Shown here: positions 1 through 10,500 of the stretch, piece after piece | How positions within the stretch are numbered: the first letter of the stretch is position 1 | Layout of the letters: each line of letters begins with the position of its first letter | Source of the DNA: Moniliophthora roreri | Taxonomy: Eukaryota > Basidiomycota > Agaricomycetes > Agaricales > Marasmiaceae | Reading direction: 5' to 3' | Assembly: GCA_001466705.2 (NCBI GenBank) | Contig: LATX02000001.1 | Coordinates: forward strand, 372,001 to 436,000 | DNA: 64,000 nt | Notes under the pieces: generated by a model | Database searches by the model: none | What the model was told of the DNA's origin: nothing | Seen by the model: only the letters and a program-made list of their open reading frames with translations | Translations under genes and position numbers: made by a program

Positions 1-560
1 ATCTTATAAGCAGCCCTCCTTGCTCCACAATGAGAGTATGAATAATATTAATTTAGATAATTTTTTCGGATTTTGTTTAGCTGAGATTGAAACTCCTAAA
101 CTATTCTTTTAGTTAAAGCCTGTTAATAATTATCTTTACTTATTTTAAAGTATCTTTATTTTATTATTATAAGACTAGTATTTTTTCCTGAATTACTACA
201 GCCAAATTTACTTTTTCAGGATTTTAATAATACTACAGGACAGAGGCTGATTTGAATAGGCTAAAGCATGGTCAGAACTTCTCTATTAATGTACTGATGA
301 GGAATATATACTTACTCAAGCAATCCCAATGCTCTAATGCTGTTTTTACAGGGTATAAATGTTATACAAATAGTTCAGCCAATAATTATTGAATAACTCC
401 CCAGGGAATGATTACTGTACTAAGGTGACTTTAGATTCGGATTCAGTGACCCAAAAAAAGGTAGGAGGCAACTTCTGGGTATTTTATTAGCATCAGTTCA
501 ATAGATGTCCAGAAGTCCTCAAAAAACTACTTATATGTAGATATCTTTACAGAGTGATCT
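1..560. other. AT-rich stretch, no gene recognised
   Basis: No open frame of useful length and no element end could be identified here. It runs into the gypsy-type LTR end that finishes at 700, so it may be the inner part of that LTR or decayed DNA upstream of it. Confidence 0.4.
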
Positions 561-700
561 GGAAATTATGGGACTATCAAAGTTGAATCCAGAGGGTCAA
601 AATACATATCCTCTGAGCAGACTCAAACTTGACTTTGAACTCTACATTACTAAGCCTTGTGGTGTTGAGGAGTTAGTGTTGCTGTGCAAGTAATGTAACA
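561..700 (+). repeat. 3' end of a gypsy-type LTR (fragment)
   Basis: The last bases, GCTGTGCAAGTAATGTAACA, match the ends of the LTRs finishing at 45564 and 37058. The preceding stretch (GGTGTTGAGGAGTTAG and the ACTTGACTTTGAACTC block) is also shared with the 45564 LTR. The start of this LTR is not visible, and the flank at 701 belongs to another element on the minus strand, so this is a truncated LTR at a junction. Confidence 0.5.
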
Positions 701-1475
701 CACCATCCAACTCCCTGACTATCTCTCCAGCATTCATCCAGTCTTCTATGTCTCTCAGCTCAAACCTTTCCACCCATCTGAGATACCTGACCATACTGAG
801 CTGCCTCTACCTTCAGTTAAGATCAATGACAGTAACCACCTTACTCTTCTTTTCCTTGGCTGACCTCTTTGCATAAGAGGTCTTATATGTCCCATCATTC
901 TCTTCACCTACTGCCAGTGTTGTGTTCCTCACACAAGCATGCTCTTCCTGTTCTCTCTTCAACTATCTCCACCCATTCCTTCTCTACCCTCTTCTTCTCT
1001 GCACATTCAGCTCACTCTCTCTCCTCCCTCTCTTTCTTCTTAGCCTTGCATACTGCCTCCAGCCACACTATGATTTGGCTGTTCTTGATCTCCTCATATG
1101 CAATCTGCTACTGCTTCCACTCAGCAAGCTGCTCCTCCTGGGCTTCTACCACAGCCAGCCAATCTGCCTCAATTCAGCCCTGGATAGTGTTTGCTACTCT
1201 CATGTGAGCTGAGTAGAGAGTGGCACTCTCATCTGGTTTGTGAACAGGAAGAGGGGGTAATCAGGCTTAGGAACCTCAGCCAGAAATTCAATGGTTAGCA
1301 TGTCTGAGGACATCACTTTGAGGACCTTAGGGTTTTTCCAGGTATGGGTCAGCTGAAGATACATGCAACTACTGAGGTTGAGAAGTTCCAATATGGGGTG
1401 CTCCTCTGCAGTCTTGTAACTGTCAGAGTCCACCTCAGTGCTGTATTAAGTACTGGATGATGCTTTGGATGACAT
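701..1475 (-). pseudogene. Gag-like N-terminal fragment, family L (copy A)
   Basis: Starting from the ATG at 1475, the minus strand reads a Ser-rich start (MSSKASSST), an in-frame TAA where copy B (start 25673) has Gln, then 77 codons of which much aligns with copy B: DS.SYKT.EEH, THTW..PKVLKVM, IEFLAE.P.P.YP. The ORF lies just downstream of a minus-oriented LTR (1663-2455), which is where gag begins in an LTR retrotransposon. No protease, RT or integrase follows, because the fragment ends against the LTR that stops at 700. No retroviral Gag domain is recognisable, so 'gag-like' rests on position and on being repeated. Confidence 0.5.
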
Positions 1476-1662
1476 TTTGTGTTTGGACTTAGAGGGATTG
1501 TGATGGAGTCAAGGTTCTTCAGGCTTTCCTTTTATATGTTCCCCTCTTCTGCTGCCATGTGGTAATTTCCTTCCATTATCTTTTGCATTATTCTTCTGCA
1601 TTGTTCCACTTATTTCCTTTCCTATAATGTTCCTCCAGAGTCAGAACCTAAGGGTGGGATAC

Positions 1663-2455
1663 TGTTATGCCCATACCTCTTGGCCAAGATAACTTGTATG
1701 AAGTATTGGTGTGGCTAACCCTACATACACATTTCTACCCTCATGTTCTACTTCCACTCTGCATCTCTATATTTGCAGCATGTTCTCTTGTAGCATGTTC
1801 CACAAAGTCCTTGTGTAGATACTGTCAGAGGTTTGTATTCTAGACTCCATTGTACATATGTTACTCTCAGTTTTATTACTCATAAAAATCAGCTATCATC
1901 ACTACTATCAACTTATACACATGCACTACTCAGTTACCATTGACAGATACATATAAAACACCATACAATATATCTCCATTCCATTTCTCCTTTACTACTT
2001 ACCTATTATATCCCTTACCTTGTTCACTCCTCTGTACTTAAGCAGCCTATAGACACTGCAATCACTAGTTCAGTTCCTCCCTCTTATACTATTGTCTGAT
2101 CTCTGTAATCAACCTGCTACTACTGCACTAAAGGCATCTATTGCTTGTATCTACCAAAGAATCTTTGCTGCTAATAGATATATGTACTAGCCTCATTGCC
2201 ATAGCTGAGTTAGTATATAAGGTGCATGTACAGTACTTTGATATCTCAAGTGGAAGATTAACATTGTTCTACACAATCTCTCATCTGAACTCCTCATACT
2301 TCTCATATGAGACTCTTCATCTCATGTGATTCTTCACCATAGACAGTAGGGCTGCTGCTGATAGCTTCAGCAAACACACCTGTGTATGGTACTCCTCATA
2401 TGACTCTCTCTAGTCATTCAGCTGTACTTCTTGTCTCTTCTATATAGTCCTAACA
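1663..2455 (-). repeat. LTR of family L (copy A, interrupted)
   Basis: On the minus strand it begins TGTTAGGACTATATAG and ends GGGCATAACA, giving TGTTA...TAACA termini. It is collinear with 25860-26295 apart from an extra block of about 350 bp (1822-2174). It precedes a gag-like ORF on the same strand, so it is read as a 5' LTR. Confidence 0.65.
1822..2174. mobile_element. 353-bp insertion inside LTR copy A
   Basis: This block is absent from the sister LTR at 25860-26295. TAGATA occurs on both sides (1816-1821 and 2175-2180), as a 6-bp target duplication would. No coding content and no clear terminal inverted repeat were seen, so the class is unknown. Confidence 0.45.
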
Positions 2456-2629
2456 TATTTCCAGTATGTTGTATTCCTCCACATTCTAAATTGATCTAAC
2501 CCTGATATGTTTTGCTTATCTACTATTAATTCAGAGTTGTTGTACTGCATTTTAGATTACATGAGTAGCATATGGCAAGCAGTTAGCAATAAACTGCTTT
2601 CATAGCAGTTCACACAGAGTTTATTCAGA

Positions 2630-3080
2630 AGTGCTGAATTTCTAATGTAAACTACTAAATTAAGATAAATTAGAGCAAAACATTGGATGTCATTTTACCT
2701 TATGCTTTAATTTGCTAAAAGCTGCTGGATTGGTTCAGCTGCTGCTGCCTTGTTGCTCACTAACCTTTTAGCTACACTATATTCCAAATTGAAGATAATG
2801 CAAGTAAAATCTATCTGCAAATGTTTCCAGCTAAATAAGAATTTTTCATAACAGTTTGCAGAAGAAAGTTGCCAACATTCTAATATAGATTACTAAATTA
2901 GAATAAAATAGACCAAAACATTGGGCATCAAGTTACCCAGAGTTTTAATTTCCTTCAAGCTGCTTAATCAGTTGAATCACTGCTGTCTTGTTTTTTTCTC
3001 TTGCCTTTCAGCTGCACTATATACTGAGTACTAAATTGAAGATCTCAATGTGAGTAAAGTCTATCTGCTGATAATATGCA
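2630..3080. repeat. Two diverged tandem units of about 238 bp
   Basis: The unit beginning near 2635 and the unit beginning near 2872 share ordered blocks: CTAATRTARA..ACTAAATTA, AGACCAAAACATTGG-like, TTTTAATTT, AGCTGC, CTGC.CTTG and GTAAA.TCTATCTGC. They are strongly diverged, so this is an old tandem duplication. No coding frame is evident; 2456-2629 upstream holds nothing I recognise. Confidence 0.5.
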
Positions 3081-3118
3081 TACCTTTTACCTTCTTATTT
3101 TGCACTTTTATGGTTAAA

Positions 3119-4775
3119 AATAAAGTATATAAGGGAATTGAGAACTAGTGTGGGCTCTGAGCAGCAAGCCAAAGTGAGTAGTAGAGGAGGCTACAAAATA
3201 TCAGTAGAGCAATAGTTGATAGTAGGCCATATAAGGGTATCTAACTACTGCTAGTATGAAAATAAACAGTGAATCTGAACACAGAGAAGCATCCTGAAAC
3301 CTGCAGAGATAAACACTACTCCATATCTCTATTGAAAGCATACCAAAGGGAATATTTTCACTTTTAATAATATTTTCAATTCCACATCCAATTTAAAGGA
3401 AGAATAAAAGCCTTTGATAATATGCAAACAGAATATTATCAAGAAATGGATATGAAACAGAGAATAACAAATTGTCAGTGGGAAATACTTAAGATACCAA
3501 TATCAAATTAGAGGAATGAAATAGATGATTGGTTACTAGGAAGGTGCCTTGATCATGGAAAAGAGGAAGACAAAGCTGTATGATGGAAGAGACAGCACAG
3601 CTGAGCTTACACATACACTTTGTACAAGAAAAGAAAGCATATTATGTGTCCACAAAGCAGATGACAATAGATGGAGAAGGAAGAAACTGTGTGAAGTGGC
3701 ATAGAAGTATAATATTTGCAAATAGACTCAGAAGGAAAGCTGTTTGATAGAGAAAATTGCAAACAATTGGTATCAGAAGACCATATAATCATGAAAGAAA
3801 AGAAATAAAGAGTTTATGGCTACAAAGCCTGACTACAATCAGACACTGTGACAGAGAAATTACCAAACACAGCTCAGTTTATATAATATTTAGCACCTGA
3901 CTCAGTGTATTTTTATATGTGACAGATATATTAGATTATCTATATTNAATAAAGTATATAAGGGAATTGAGAACTAGTGTGGGCTCTGAGCAGCAAGCCA
4001 AAGTGAGTAGTAGAGGAGGCTACAAAATATCAGTAGAGCAATAGTTGATAGTAGGCCATATAAGGGTATCTAACTACTGCTAGTATGAAAATAAACAGTG
4101 AATCTGAACACAGAGAAGCATCCTGAAACCTGCAGAGATAAACACTACTCCATATCTCTATTGAAAGCATACCAAAGGGAATATTTTCACTTTTAATAAT
4201 ATTTTCAATTCCACATCCAATTTAAAGGAAGAATAAAAGCCTTTGATAATATGCAAACAGAATATTATCAAGAAATGGATATGAAACAGAGAATAACAAA
4301 TTGTCAGTGGGAAATACTTAAGATACCAATATCAAATTAGAGGAATGAAATAGATGATTGGTTACTAGGAAGGTGCCTTGATCATGGAAAAGAGGAAGAC
4401 AAAGCTGTATGATGGAAGAGACAGCACAGCTGAGCTTACACATACACTTTGTACAAGAAAAGAAAGCATATTATGTGTCCACAAAGCAGATGACAATAGA
4501 TGGAGAAGGAAGAAACTGTGTGAAGTGGCATAGAAGTATAATATTTGCAAATAGACTCAGAAGGAAAGCTGTTTGATAGAGAAAATTGCAAACAATTGGT
4601 ATCAGAAGACCATATAATCATGAAAGAAAAGAAATAAAGAGTTTATGGCTACAAAGCCTGACTACAATCAGACACTGTGACAGAGAAATTACCAAACACA
4701 GCTCAGTTTATATAATATTTAGCACCTGACTCAGTGTATTTTTATATGTGACAGATATATTAGATTATCTATATT
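3119..4775. repeat. 828-bp block in two identical copies around one N (repeat R-L)
   Basis: 3119-3946 and 3948-4775 appear identical, separated only by the N at 3947. The block is the left part of repeat R-L, seen again, diverged, at about 57085-58960. Short ORFs inside occur in duplicate and look like chance frames. An exact direct repeat meeting at an N is best read as two overlapping contig ends joined without merging. Confidence 0.8.
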
Positions 4776-4965
4776 GTAGAGTATATAAAAGGATGTGCTT
4801 TGTAGGCAGAAAGCAGGAGAGATACTGCCCACTAATTACCAGAGTATATGAGGTTGTTCAGATAGAAAGGCTACCTGCAATCAGTATTTTTCAATCACTT
4901 TAGGCTCTAGCTTATTTAGTTGTGCAAGAGGTGCAGACTAGTTCAGACCTGAGATTGTAACTCAA
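4776..4965 (+). repeat. Repeat R-L, continued up to an LTR insertion
   Basis: Collinear with 58961-59146 (GTAGAGTATATAA..GGAT, GAAAGCAGGA.AGATACTGCCCAC, TTAGTTGTGCAAGAGG). It stops at CTCAA (4961-4965) and resumes at 6370, showing where the R1 LTR element entered. Confidence 0.65.
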
Positions 4966-6369
4966 TGTAAGAGCAACCTCTAGAGGTCATCACACAAGCC
5001 TAGCAGTGGGGAATCTAAAGTATATTAACACTAGAATACATAAAAACATAAAAACATCGCACCTACCAGTGGGGGATCCAAAGAGAAAAAGGCTAAAAGG
5101 ATTCCACTGCCATGGTTACAGTATTATACATATGATGGAGTATTGAGGGGGTATATTTAAGCACCAGAGCGCTAAAATCCGTGTCTAAACAATAGAAGAA
5201 CATATAACAATGAAGCTATAACATATAAAAACATCGCAGCATGTATAGTACAACAGTAAAACAATATACAAAGTGAAACTCACAAAGTGCTGCAAATGAG
5301 CTGATAAGACTTGCACTGAAAAATTAAGATTACGCAATAACAGATGGATATACAGACCTGCGGCGTTGGGGATAAGGTGTTCGAGATAAGGTGTTCGAAA
5401 GTNACACCTTTGCTCAAGTCAACATAAAAACATAAATACTGCTGGGCCCTCCTATCATCTCTACCTCAGCTTCCTGCAGCATGCAATGTAAGCTCTTATT
5501 CCTTTAATACACTTTTCCTTCTGACTCTTTGTACAGTTCTTTGACTGACTACCCAACTAAGATACTTTTGACAAGCTTTACTGGTATGCTGTATAGGCAA
5601 CCTCTGGAGGCTGTCACACAAGCCTAGCAGTGGGGGATCCAAAGTATATTAACACTAGAATACATAAAAACATAAAAACATCGCACCTAGCAGTAGGGGA
5701 TCCAAAGAGAAAAGGCTAAAAGGATTCCACTGCCATATATGACAGAGTATTGGGAGGGTCTGGACTCACATGATCTAAACTACATATATGACAACATCTC
5801 AAGAAGGCGTGAGGACTATGACATATCTAAGCACCAGAGCGCTAAAATCCGTGTCTGAACAATAGAAGAACATATAACAATGAAGCTATAACACATGAAA
5901 ACATCGCAGCATGTATAGTACAACAGTAAAAGGATATACAAAGTGAAACTCACAAAGTGCTGCAAATGAGCTGATAAGACTTGCACTGAAAAATTAAGAT
6001 TACGCAATAACAGATGGATATACAGACCTGCGGCGTTGGGGATAAGGTGTTCGAGATAAGGTGTTCGAAAGTGCAGAATGCACTGGAATCCACCACTAAG
6101 CCCACAGTCCAACAGGTAACGCGCTACGAACGTTTGAATTCGAAAATGCATAACTCGGTGAGTTGAGCACTTTGATGTTCAACTGAACATACTGGATGAT
6201 CTAGAGATGCTATAAGATAACTGTAGGTGCAGAATTGAATGGGAATATAAAGAGAATATATGTACAACACTCTGGACACTGTACCTCATCACAACAACTT
6301 GTAATAGAGCAATTAAGTGCACTACTCTAGTATGGTAAGGTAATAAGGAAAACAGATGTTCCCCTTACA
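4966..6369 (-). mobile_element. R1 LTR element, minus orientation, with CTCAA target duplication
   Basis: The insert starts TGTAAGAGCAACC at 4966 and ends ..GTTCCCCTTACA at 6369. CTCAA flanks it at 4961-4965 and 6370-6374, and the empty site is preserved at 59146-59155. Inside are a partial LTR (4966-5402), an N at 5403, a 186-bp unrelated piece (5404-5589) and a full-length-like LTR (5590-6369) matching the solo LTR at 12984-13698. This fits LTR-internal-LTR with most of the interior missing at the N. No coding sequence for the family is visible. Confidence 0.75.
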
Positions 6370-6374
6370 CTCAA

Positions 6375-6970
6375 ACCAGAGATCTAAAAAGAGCTCAGTT
6401 TTTAACACAAGAGGTGTGTTTTCTGATAAGATGAATATTGATTGTATCAGTTGCTAAGAGAGCAACTGACATGCATCAGTATAGTCTGGTGTTTCAATGT
6501 GAATCAGAGAGTTTCAGGCTAGCAGTATCTAGAAGATTTGTCCTCTTGAGAATTGTTGCAGAGTGTAGCCAAAAGAGCTATATTTAGTTACAAGAGGTAC
6601 CTTTGTTCTCACTTAGAAGAAGTTTCAGTCTTTTGGTCTTTGGGCAATTTCTAGTTGAACTTTTAGTTACTAGTCTTGCTTTTGAAGTGATTAATAAAAC
6701 CACAAACCTGAGAAAATATTTACAAGTACAGAACATATATCTCAATCTGAGCAGTTGTTTTGAAGGCATTCATCTCTACTGAGTGAGACATTGAGAATCA
6801 TTCTTAATGTTGCAGTAACAGTAAATCATGCTGAACCAACTCACAAAAACAACTAAGAATCAAAACCTTATTTACCTTTTTGGAGTATATTTTGGCACCA
6901 CAGGCCTTGTGTTTGTATAGTAGAAGCATAGGCTTTTAAGCATCTTTACTAATGTTTTCAGTTGGTTGAA
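6375..6970 (+). repeat. Repeat R-L, right part
   Basis: Collinear with 59151-59730: CAGAGATCTAAA, TTTTAACACAAGAGG, GATGTGAATCAGAGAG, then a block ending in AGCATCTTYAC that also occurs at 29990-30150. On the minus strand the last block reads MLKSLCFYY...RPVVPKY, a phrase repeated in the two other copies. About 490 bases after it (6971-7459) hold no recognised feature but may belong to the transposase gene that follows. Confidence 0.55.
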
Positions 6971-7459
6971 TAGTGATCTACTGGTGCTTAGTAAAAATGG
7001 TAACCTGCTAATGCTCAGTTTGTGGCCCTAAGAGAGGCTGTGAAATCAGTAGCTGAGCCAGGCTAGAATATGAAAAGTGAGACTGGAGGAAGTGAGAAGA
7101 AAAATATGCAGCAGAGTTTGCAGATGAGTTGGGTAAAGATGGGTCTAGCACTTCATCTAGTGAAAACCTGGAGTTTATAGAAGCTATGGAAGCAGCCTCT
7201 AAGAGGCAGAGAATTGCAGGTATGGCAGAATTGTCTTGATAAAAAGGAGTCTAGGCTGACATAGTAACATATGCAGAAAGATTTGTCAGTATTCTAGGAA
7301 GAATTTGTTGCTATTTAGCTGTCTGGCTGAATTTGTATGCAGAGGCTGGCTGCTCAACTACCAATACTGTGCTCACAGCTCTTCACCTTACTTATCCTTC
7401 AGTCTACTTTACAACTTCTTCCTGTTATTCTTGTGACCTTTGGTGTCACCATGCAGTTA

Positions 7460-8757
7460 CCTGCACTTGATATCCCTTGCAATCTGCATACTGCCTTCAA
7501 GTGCCTTGGTCTTTAGCCAGATATCCAATGCATAGTATGCTATCCCAAATGCTATACATTGTGAGATATGGCTCTTGCAGATATTCCTGATCACTGCACT
7601 TTCCAGAGGTCTGAGTGGGCTTGACCGTGTGGTGCAAGGCTCAAGAAGGTGCAGCACACATGCAAAGGACAAAAGCTTTTTGCCTACTGCTACTATAATA
7701 CTCGATCATACATGCACCAACCACTCTCTAGCCAAGTCATGCATGATGTTTGGGATAGCCCAGCATGGCACAGCATTTCAAACTTTCCATATAGTCCTGG
7801 TCACTTGACCTTTGTTCTCTATCTTAACTAGTTCAACCCAATCAGTAACCAGCCAGCAGGAAGAATGATTTCGGTAGGTGCATTCTTTCTTGTATGCCTG
7901 AATCTCCCACTAGAGATGCACTACCTGCTAGAGAACTTGTTCTTTATTGGGATTAACTAGATCCTACTACTCCAGATGTTATGACAATTTCACACATTCT
8001 GAAACCATTTGCAAAGATTCTGCTTCCATATTGGCAGGGAAAGGTGCTCTGCACCTACCAATATCCAGATGGTGCTATGAATAAAATGTCTGGGTTTCTT
8101 ACACACAATGCAAATCTGTTCTGCACTTTCTGCTATATATTACAAGTGCAGAGTAGAACTACTCTATGTTTGGCCAGGTCTGGAAAGCCTGCAGTGTACT
8201 GCACAAGAAGTGCTAGATTATGCAAATACTTGAAAAGCAGCAAGAACACTGAAGCAGCAGGAAGAGCTAGAGACTACAAGTGGTGTCTGGTAGACTGCAC
8301 TGTACAACCTTCCATATTGGAACCCAGTGCATTACTGTGACACTTGGCTTTATGCACAACTGGCCTGCAGACTCACTTTTGTGATCTGTTTAAAATTAGT
8401 GTCTGCTCTGGAGATCAATATGAAGTGCTAGACAGAGATAATAGTGATGGTGCAGAAATAGACTGGTTTAAGTAGGCCTTATCATCAGCAGAAGCAACTA
8501 CATCAGAGTTGGAGGATCTGATGCAGGAGAGTGAAGAACAACTGCAATCAGCTGAGACTAATTTCCACTGGACTACAGCTTCTCCCAGCACTCCAGCAGG
8601 TACACTTGATAGCCAGAGTACCACTGGCAGTCTGGCAAGTATTAGAGGAGGATTTGATGCTATGGATATTACAGATTCACCCTCTGGTAGTTCTGGCAGC
8701 TTTGACTCTTCCTACCAGGGTTCTCTTGCTGGCTCTGCTAGCTGCCCAGATGTCTAG
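7460..8757 (+). pseudogene. Tnp2/Plavaka-type transposase remnant
   Basis: This is a decayed transposase of the Tnp2 group (CACTA-related cut-and-paste elements common in mushrooms). In order the plus strand shows CYPKCYTL, then DIPDHCTFQ..EW..PCG (a Cys pattern usual near the N-terminus), DVWDSPAW, FNPISNQPAGR, CLNLPLEMHYLLENLFFIGI, ILKPFAKILLPYWQGKVLC, GFLTHNANLFCTFC, and a Ser/Thr/Gly-rich tail ending CPDV-stop. Several stops and at least one frameshift (between about 7830 and 7980) break it. Some stops sit where Arg is expected, for example EWA-TGA-PCG. Start unknown. The element's terminal repeats were not found. Confidence 0.7.
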
Positions 8758-8782
8758 TTCTCCTTTTCTAAAAGTAAGATGC

Positions 8783-9460
8783 TGTAAGGGGAACATCTGT
8801 TTTCCTTATTACCTTACCATACTAGAGTAGTGCACTTAGTGTCCAGAGTGTTGTACATATATTCTCTTTATATTCCCATTCAATTCTGCACCTACAGTTA
8901 TCTTATAGCATCTCTAGATCATCCAGTATGTTCAGCTGAACATCAAAGTGCTCAACTCACTGAGTTATGCATTTTGGATTTCAAACGTTCGTAGCGCGTT
9001 ACCCTGTTTGACCGTGGGCTTAATGGTGCATTCCAGTGCATTCTGCACTATCGACAACCGTATCCCCAACGCTGCAGATCCCTATATCCATCCGTTATTG
9101 CGTAATCTTAATTTTTCAGTGCAAGTCTTATCAGCTCATTTGCAGCACTTTGTGAGTTTCACTTTGTATACTCTTTTATTGTTCTACTATACATGCTGCG
9201 ATGTTTTATATGCTTTAACTTCATTGTTATATGTTCTTTCACTATTTAGACACGGATTTTAGCGCTCTGGCGCTTAGATATGTCATAGTTCCCACACCTT
9301 CTTGAGACATTGTCATATATGATGTAGTTTAGATCATGTGAGTTAAAAACCCCTCCATACTCTGTCATATATACTGTAACAATGGCAGTGGAATCCTTTT
9401 AGCCTTTTCTCTTCGGATCCCCCACTGCTAGGCTTGTGTGATAGCCTCCCAGCGAGGTTG
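8783..9460 (+). repeat. R1 LTR, plus orientation
   Basis: Begins TGTAAGGGGAACATC right after AGATGC and follows the 12984-13698 LTR through the CG-containing core (AAACGTTCGTAGCGCGTT) to GGCTTGTGTGATAGCCTCC. It lacks the TTGCTCTATTACAAG segment and loses its true 3' end at about 9460, where a minus-oriented LTR piece begins. Confidence 0.7.
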
Positions 9461-9986
9461 GGGCACTGGAATTCCACCATTAAGTCCACAGTCCAACAGG
9501 TAATGCGCTACGAACATTTGAAATCCAAAATGCGTAACTCAGTGAGTTGAGCACTTTGATGTTCAACTGAGTATACTGGATGATCTAGAGATGCTATAAA
9601 GTAACTGTAGGTGCAGAATTGAAGGGGAATATAAAGAGAAGGGCTTGTCAGAGGAGGACTAGTTCCTCCTTCTAAATGTATATAACACCCAAGTCCTTTC
9701 TCCTTCCCAACACCTCCTTCTGTGCCTTCTCCCATTCCTCTGCAAAAGCATTCCTCAAAAAAGTGTAAGGCTCCAGTAACTTCTGCAGAAGAGAATGAGG
9801 TTGAAGAGGTTGTCCTCTCCTGTGTTGACAATGCCAGCAGTTCTGAGTTTGAACCTCCCTTAAAATTGCTGAGGTTTCAATATACTTACACTACTTGACA
9901 TGGTGGACAGTCTGGCAAGTAGTTACATGGACTTGAATACCTCTGTATCATTTATTCTATCTTGTATTCTTGGTTCTTGTTGTAGT
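9461..9986. other. Centre of the R1 palindrome: LTR piece plus unassigned segment
   Basis: 9461-9639 is a minus-oriented R1 LTR piece (CACTGGAATTCCACC to AATATAAAGAGA). 9640-9986 is not LTR. Its plus strand can be read with a charged segment (SSKKCKAP, EENEVEEVVLSCVDN, SEFEPP), suggesting a fragment of some coding sequence, but I cannot name it. Confidence 0.45.
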
Positions 9987-10384
9987 TGTAAGGGCAACCT
10001 CTGGAGGCTATCACACAAGCCTAGCAGTGGGGGATCTAAAGTATATTATCACTAGAATACATAAAAACACAAAAAAATTTTTGATAGTGCAGAATGCACT
10101 GGAATCCACCGTTAAGCCTATGGTGTAACAGGTAACACACTATGAATGTTTGAAATCCAAAATGCATAATTCAGTGAGTTGAGCACTTTGATGTTCAACT
10201 GAACATACTGGATGATCTAGAGATGCTATAAGATAACTGTAGGTGCAGAATTGAAGGGGAATATAAAGAGAATATATGTACAACACTCTGGACACTGTAC
10301 CTCATCACAGCAACTTGTAATAGAGCAACTAAGTGCACTACTCTAGTATGGTAAGGTAATAAGGAAAACAGATGTTCCCTTACA
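9987..10384 (-). repeat. R1 LTR, minus orientation, internally deleted
   Basis: Starts TGTAAGGGCAACCTCTGGAGG and ends GTTCCCTTACA. The middle is missing: after ACACAAAAAAATTTTT it jumps to GATAGTGCAGAATGCACTGG. Together with 8783-9460 it forms the arms of an inverted repeat. Confidence 0.7.
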
Positions 10385-10500
10385 GCATCTTACTTTTAGA
10401 AAAGGAGAACTAGACATCTGGGCAGCTAGCAGAGCCAGCAAGAGAACCCTGGTAGGAAGAGTCAGAGCTGCCAGAACTACCAGAGGGTGAATCTCTTACA
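10385..10500 (-). repeat. Inverted copy of the transposase 3' end
   Basis: Reverse complement of about 8676-8782, including the codons for the Ser/Gly-rich tail and the stop. It ends CTCTTACA at 10500, that is TGTAAGAG on the minus strand, directly against TCCAT (10501-10505), the target-site half of the broken helicase. Confidence 0.7.

Noticed and set aside
869..1212. Overlapping plus-strand ORFs rich in Ser, Leu and His
   Set aside because: They are antisense to the family-L gag-like frame, and their composition is what pyrimidine-rich antisense DNA gives.
3536..3792. Two 61-codon ORFs, repeated at 4365-4621
   Set aside because: They are duplicated only because of the 828-bp repeat and show no family features; the diverged copy near 58.5-58.7 kb does not preserve the protein well.
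5816..6151. 111-codon minus ORF, with relatives at 8948-9262
   Set aside because: It lies entirely in the R1 LTR core and recurs only where the LTR recurs; LTRs of this size are not expected to code.
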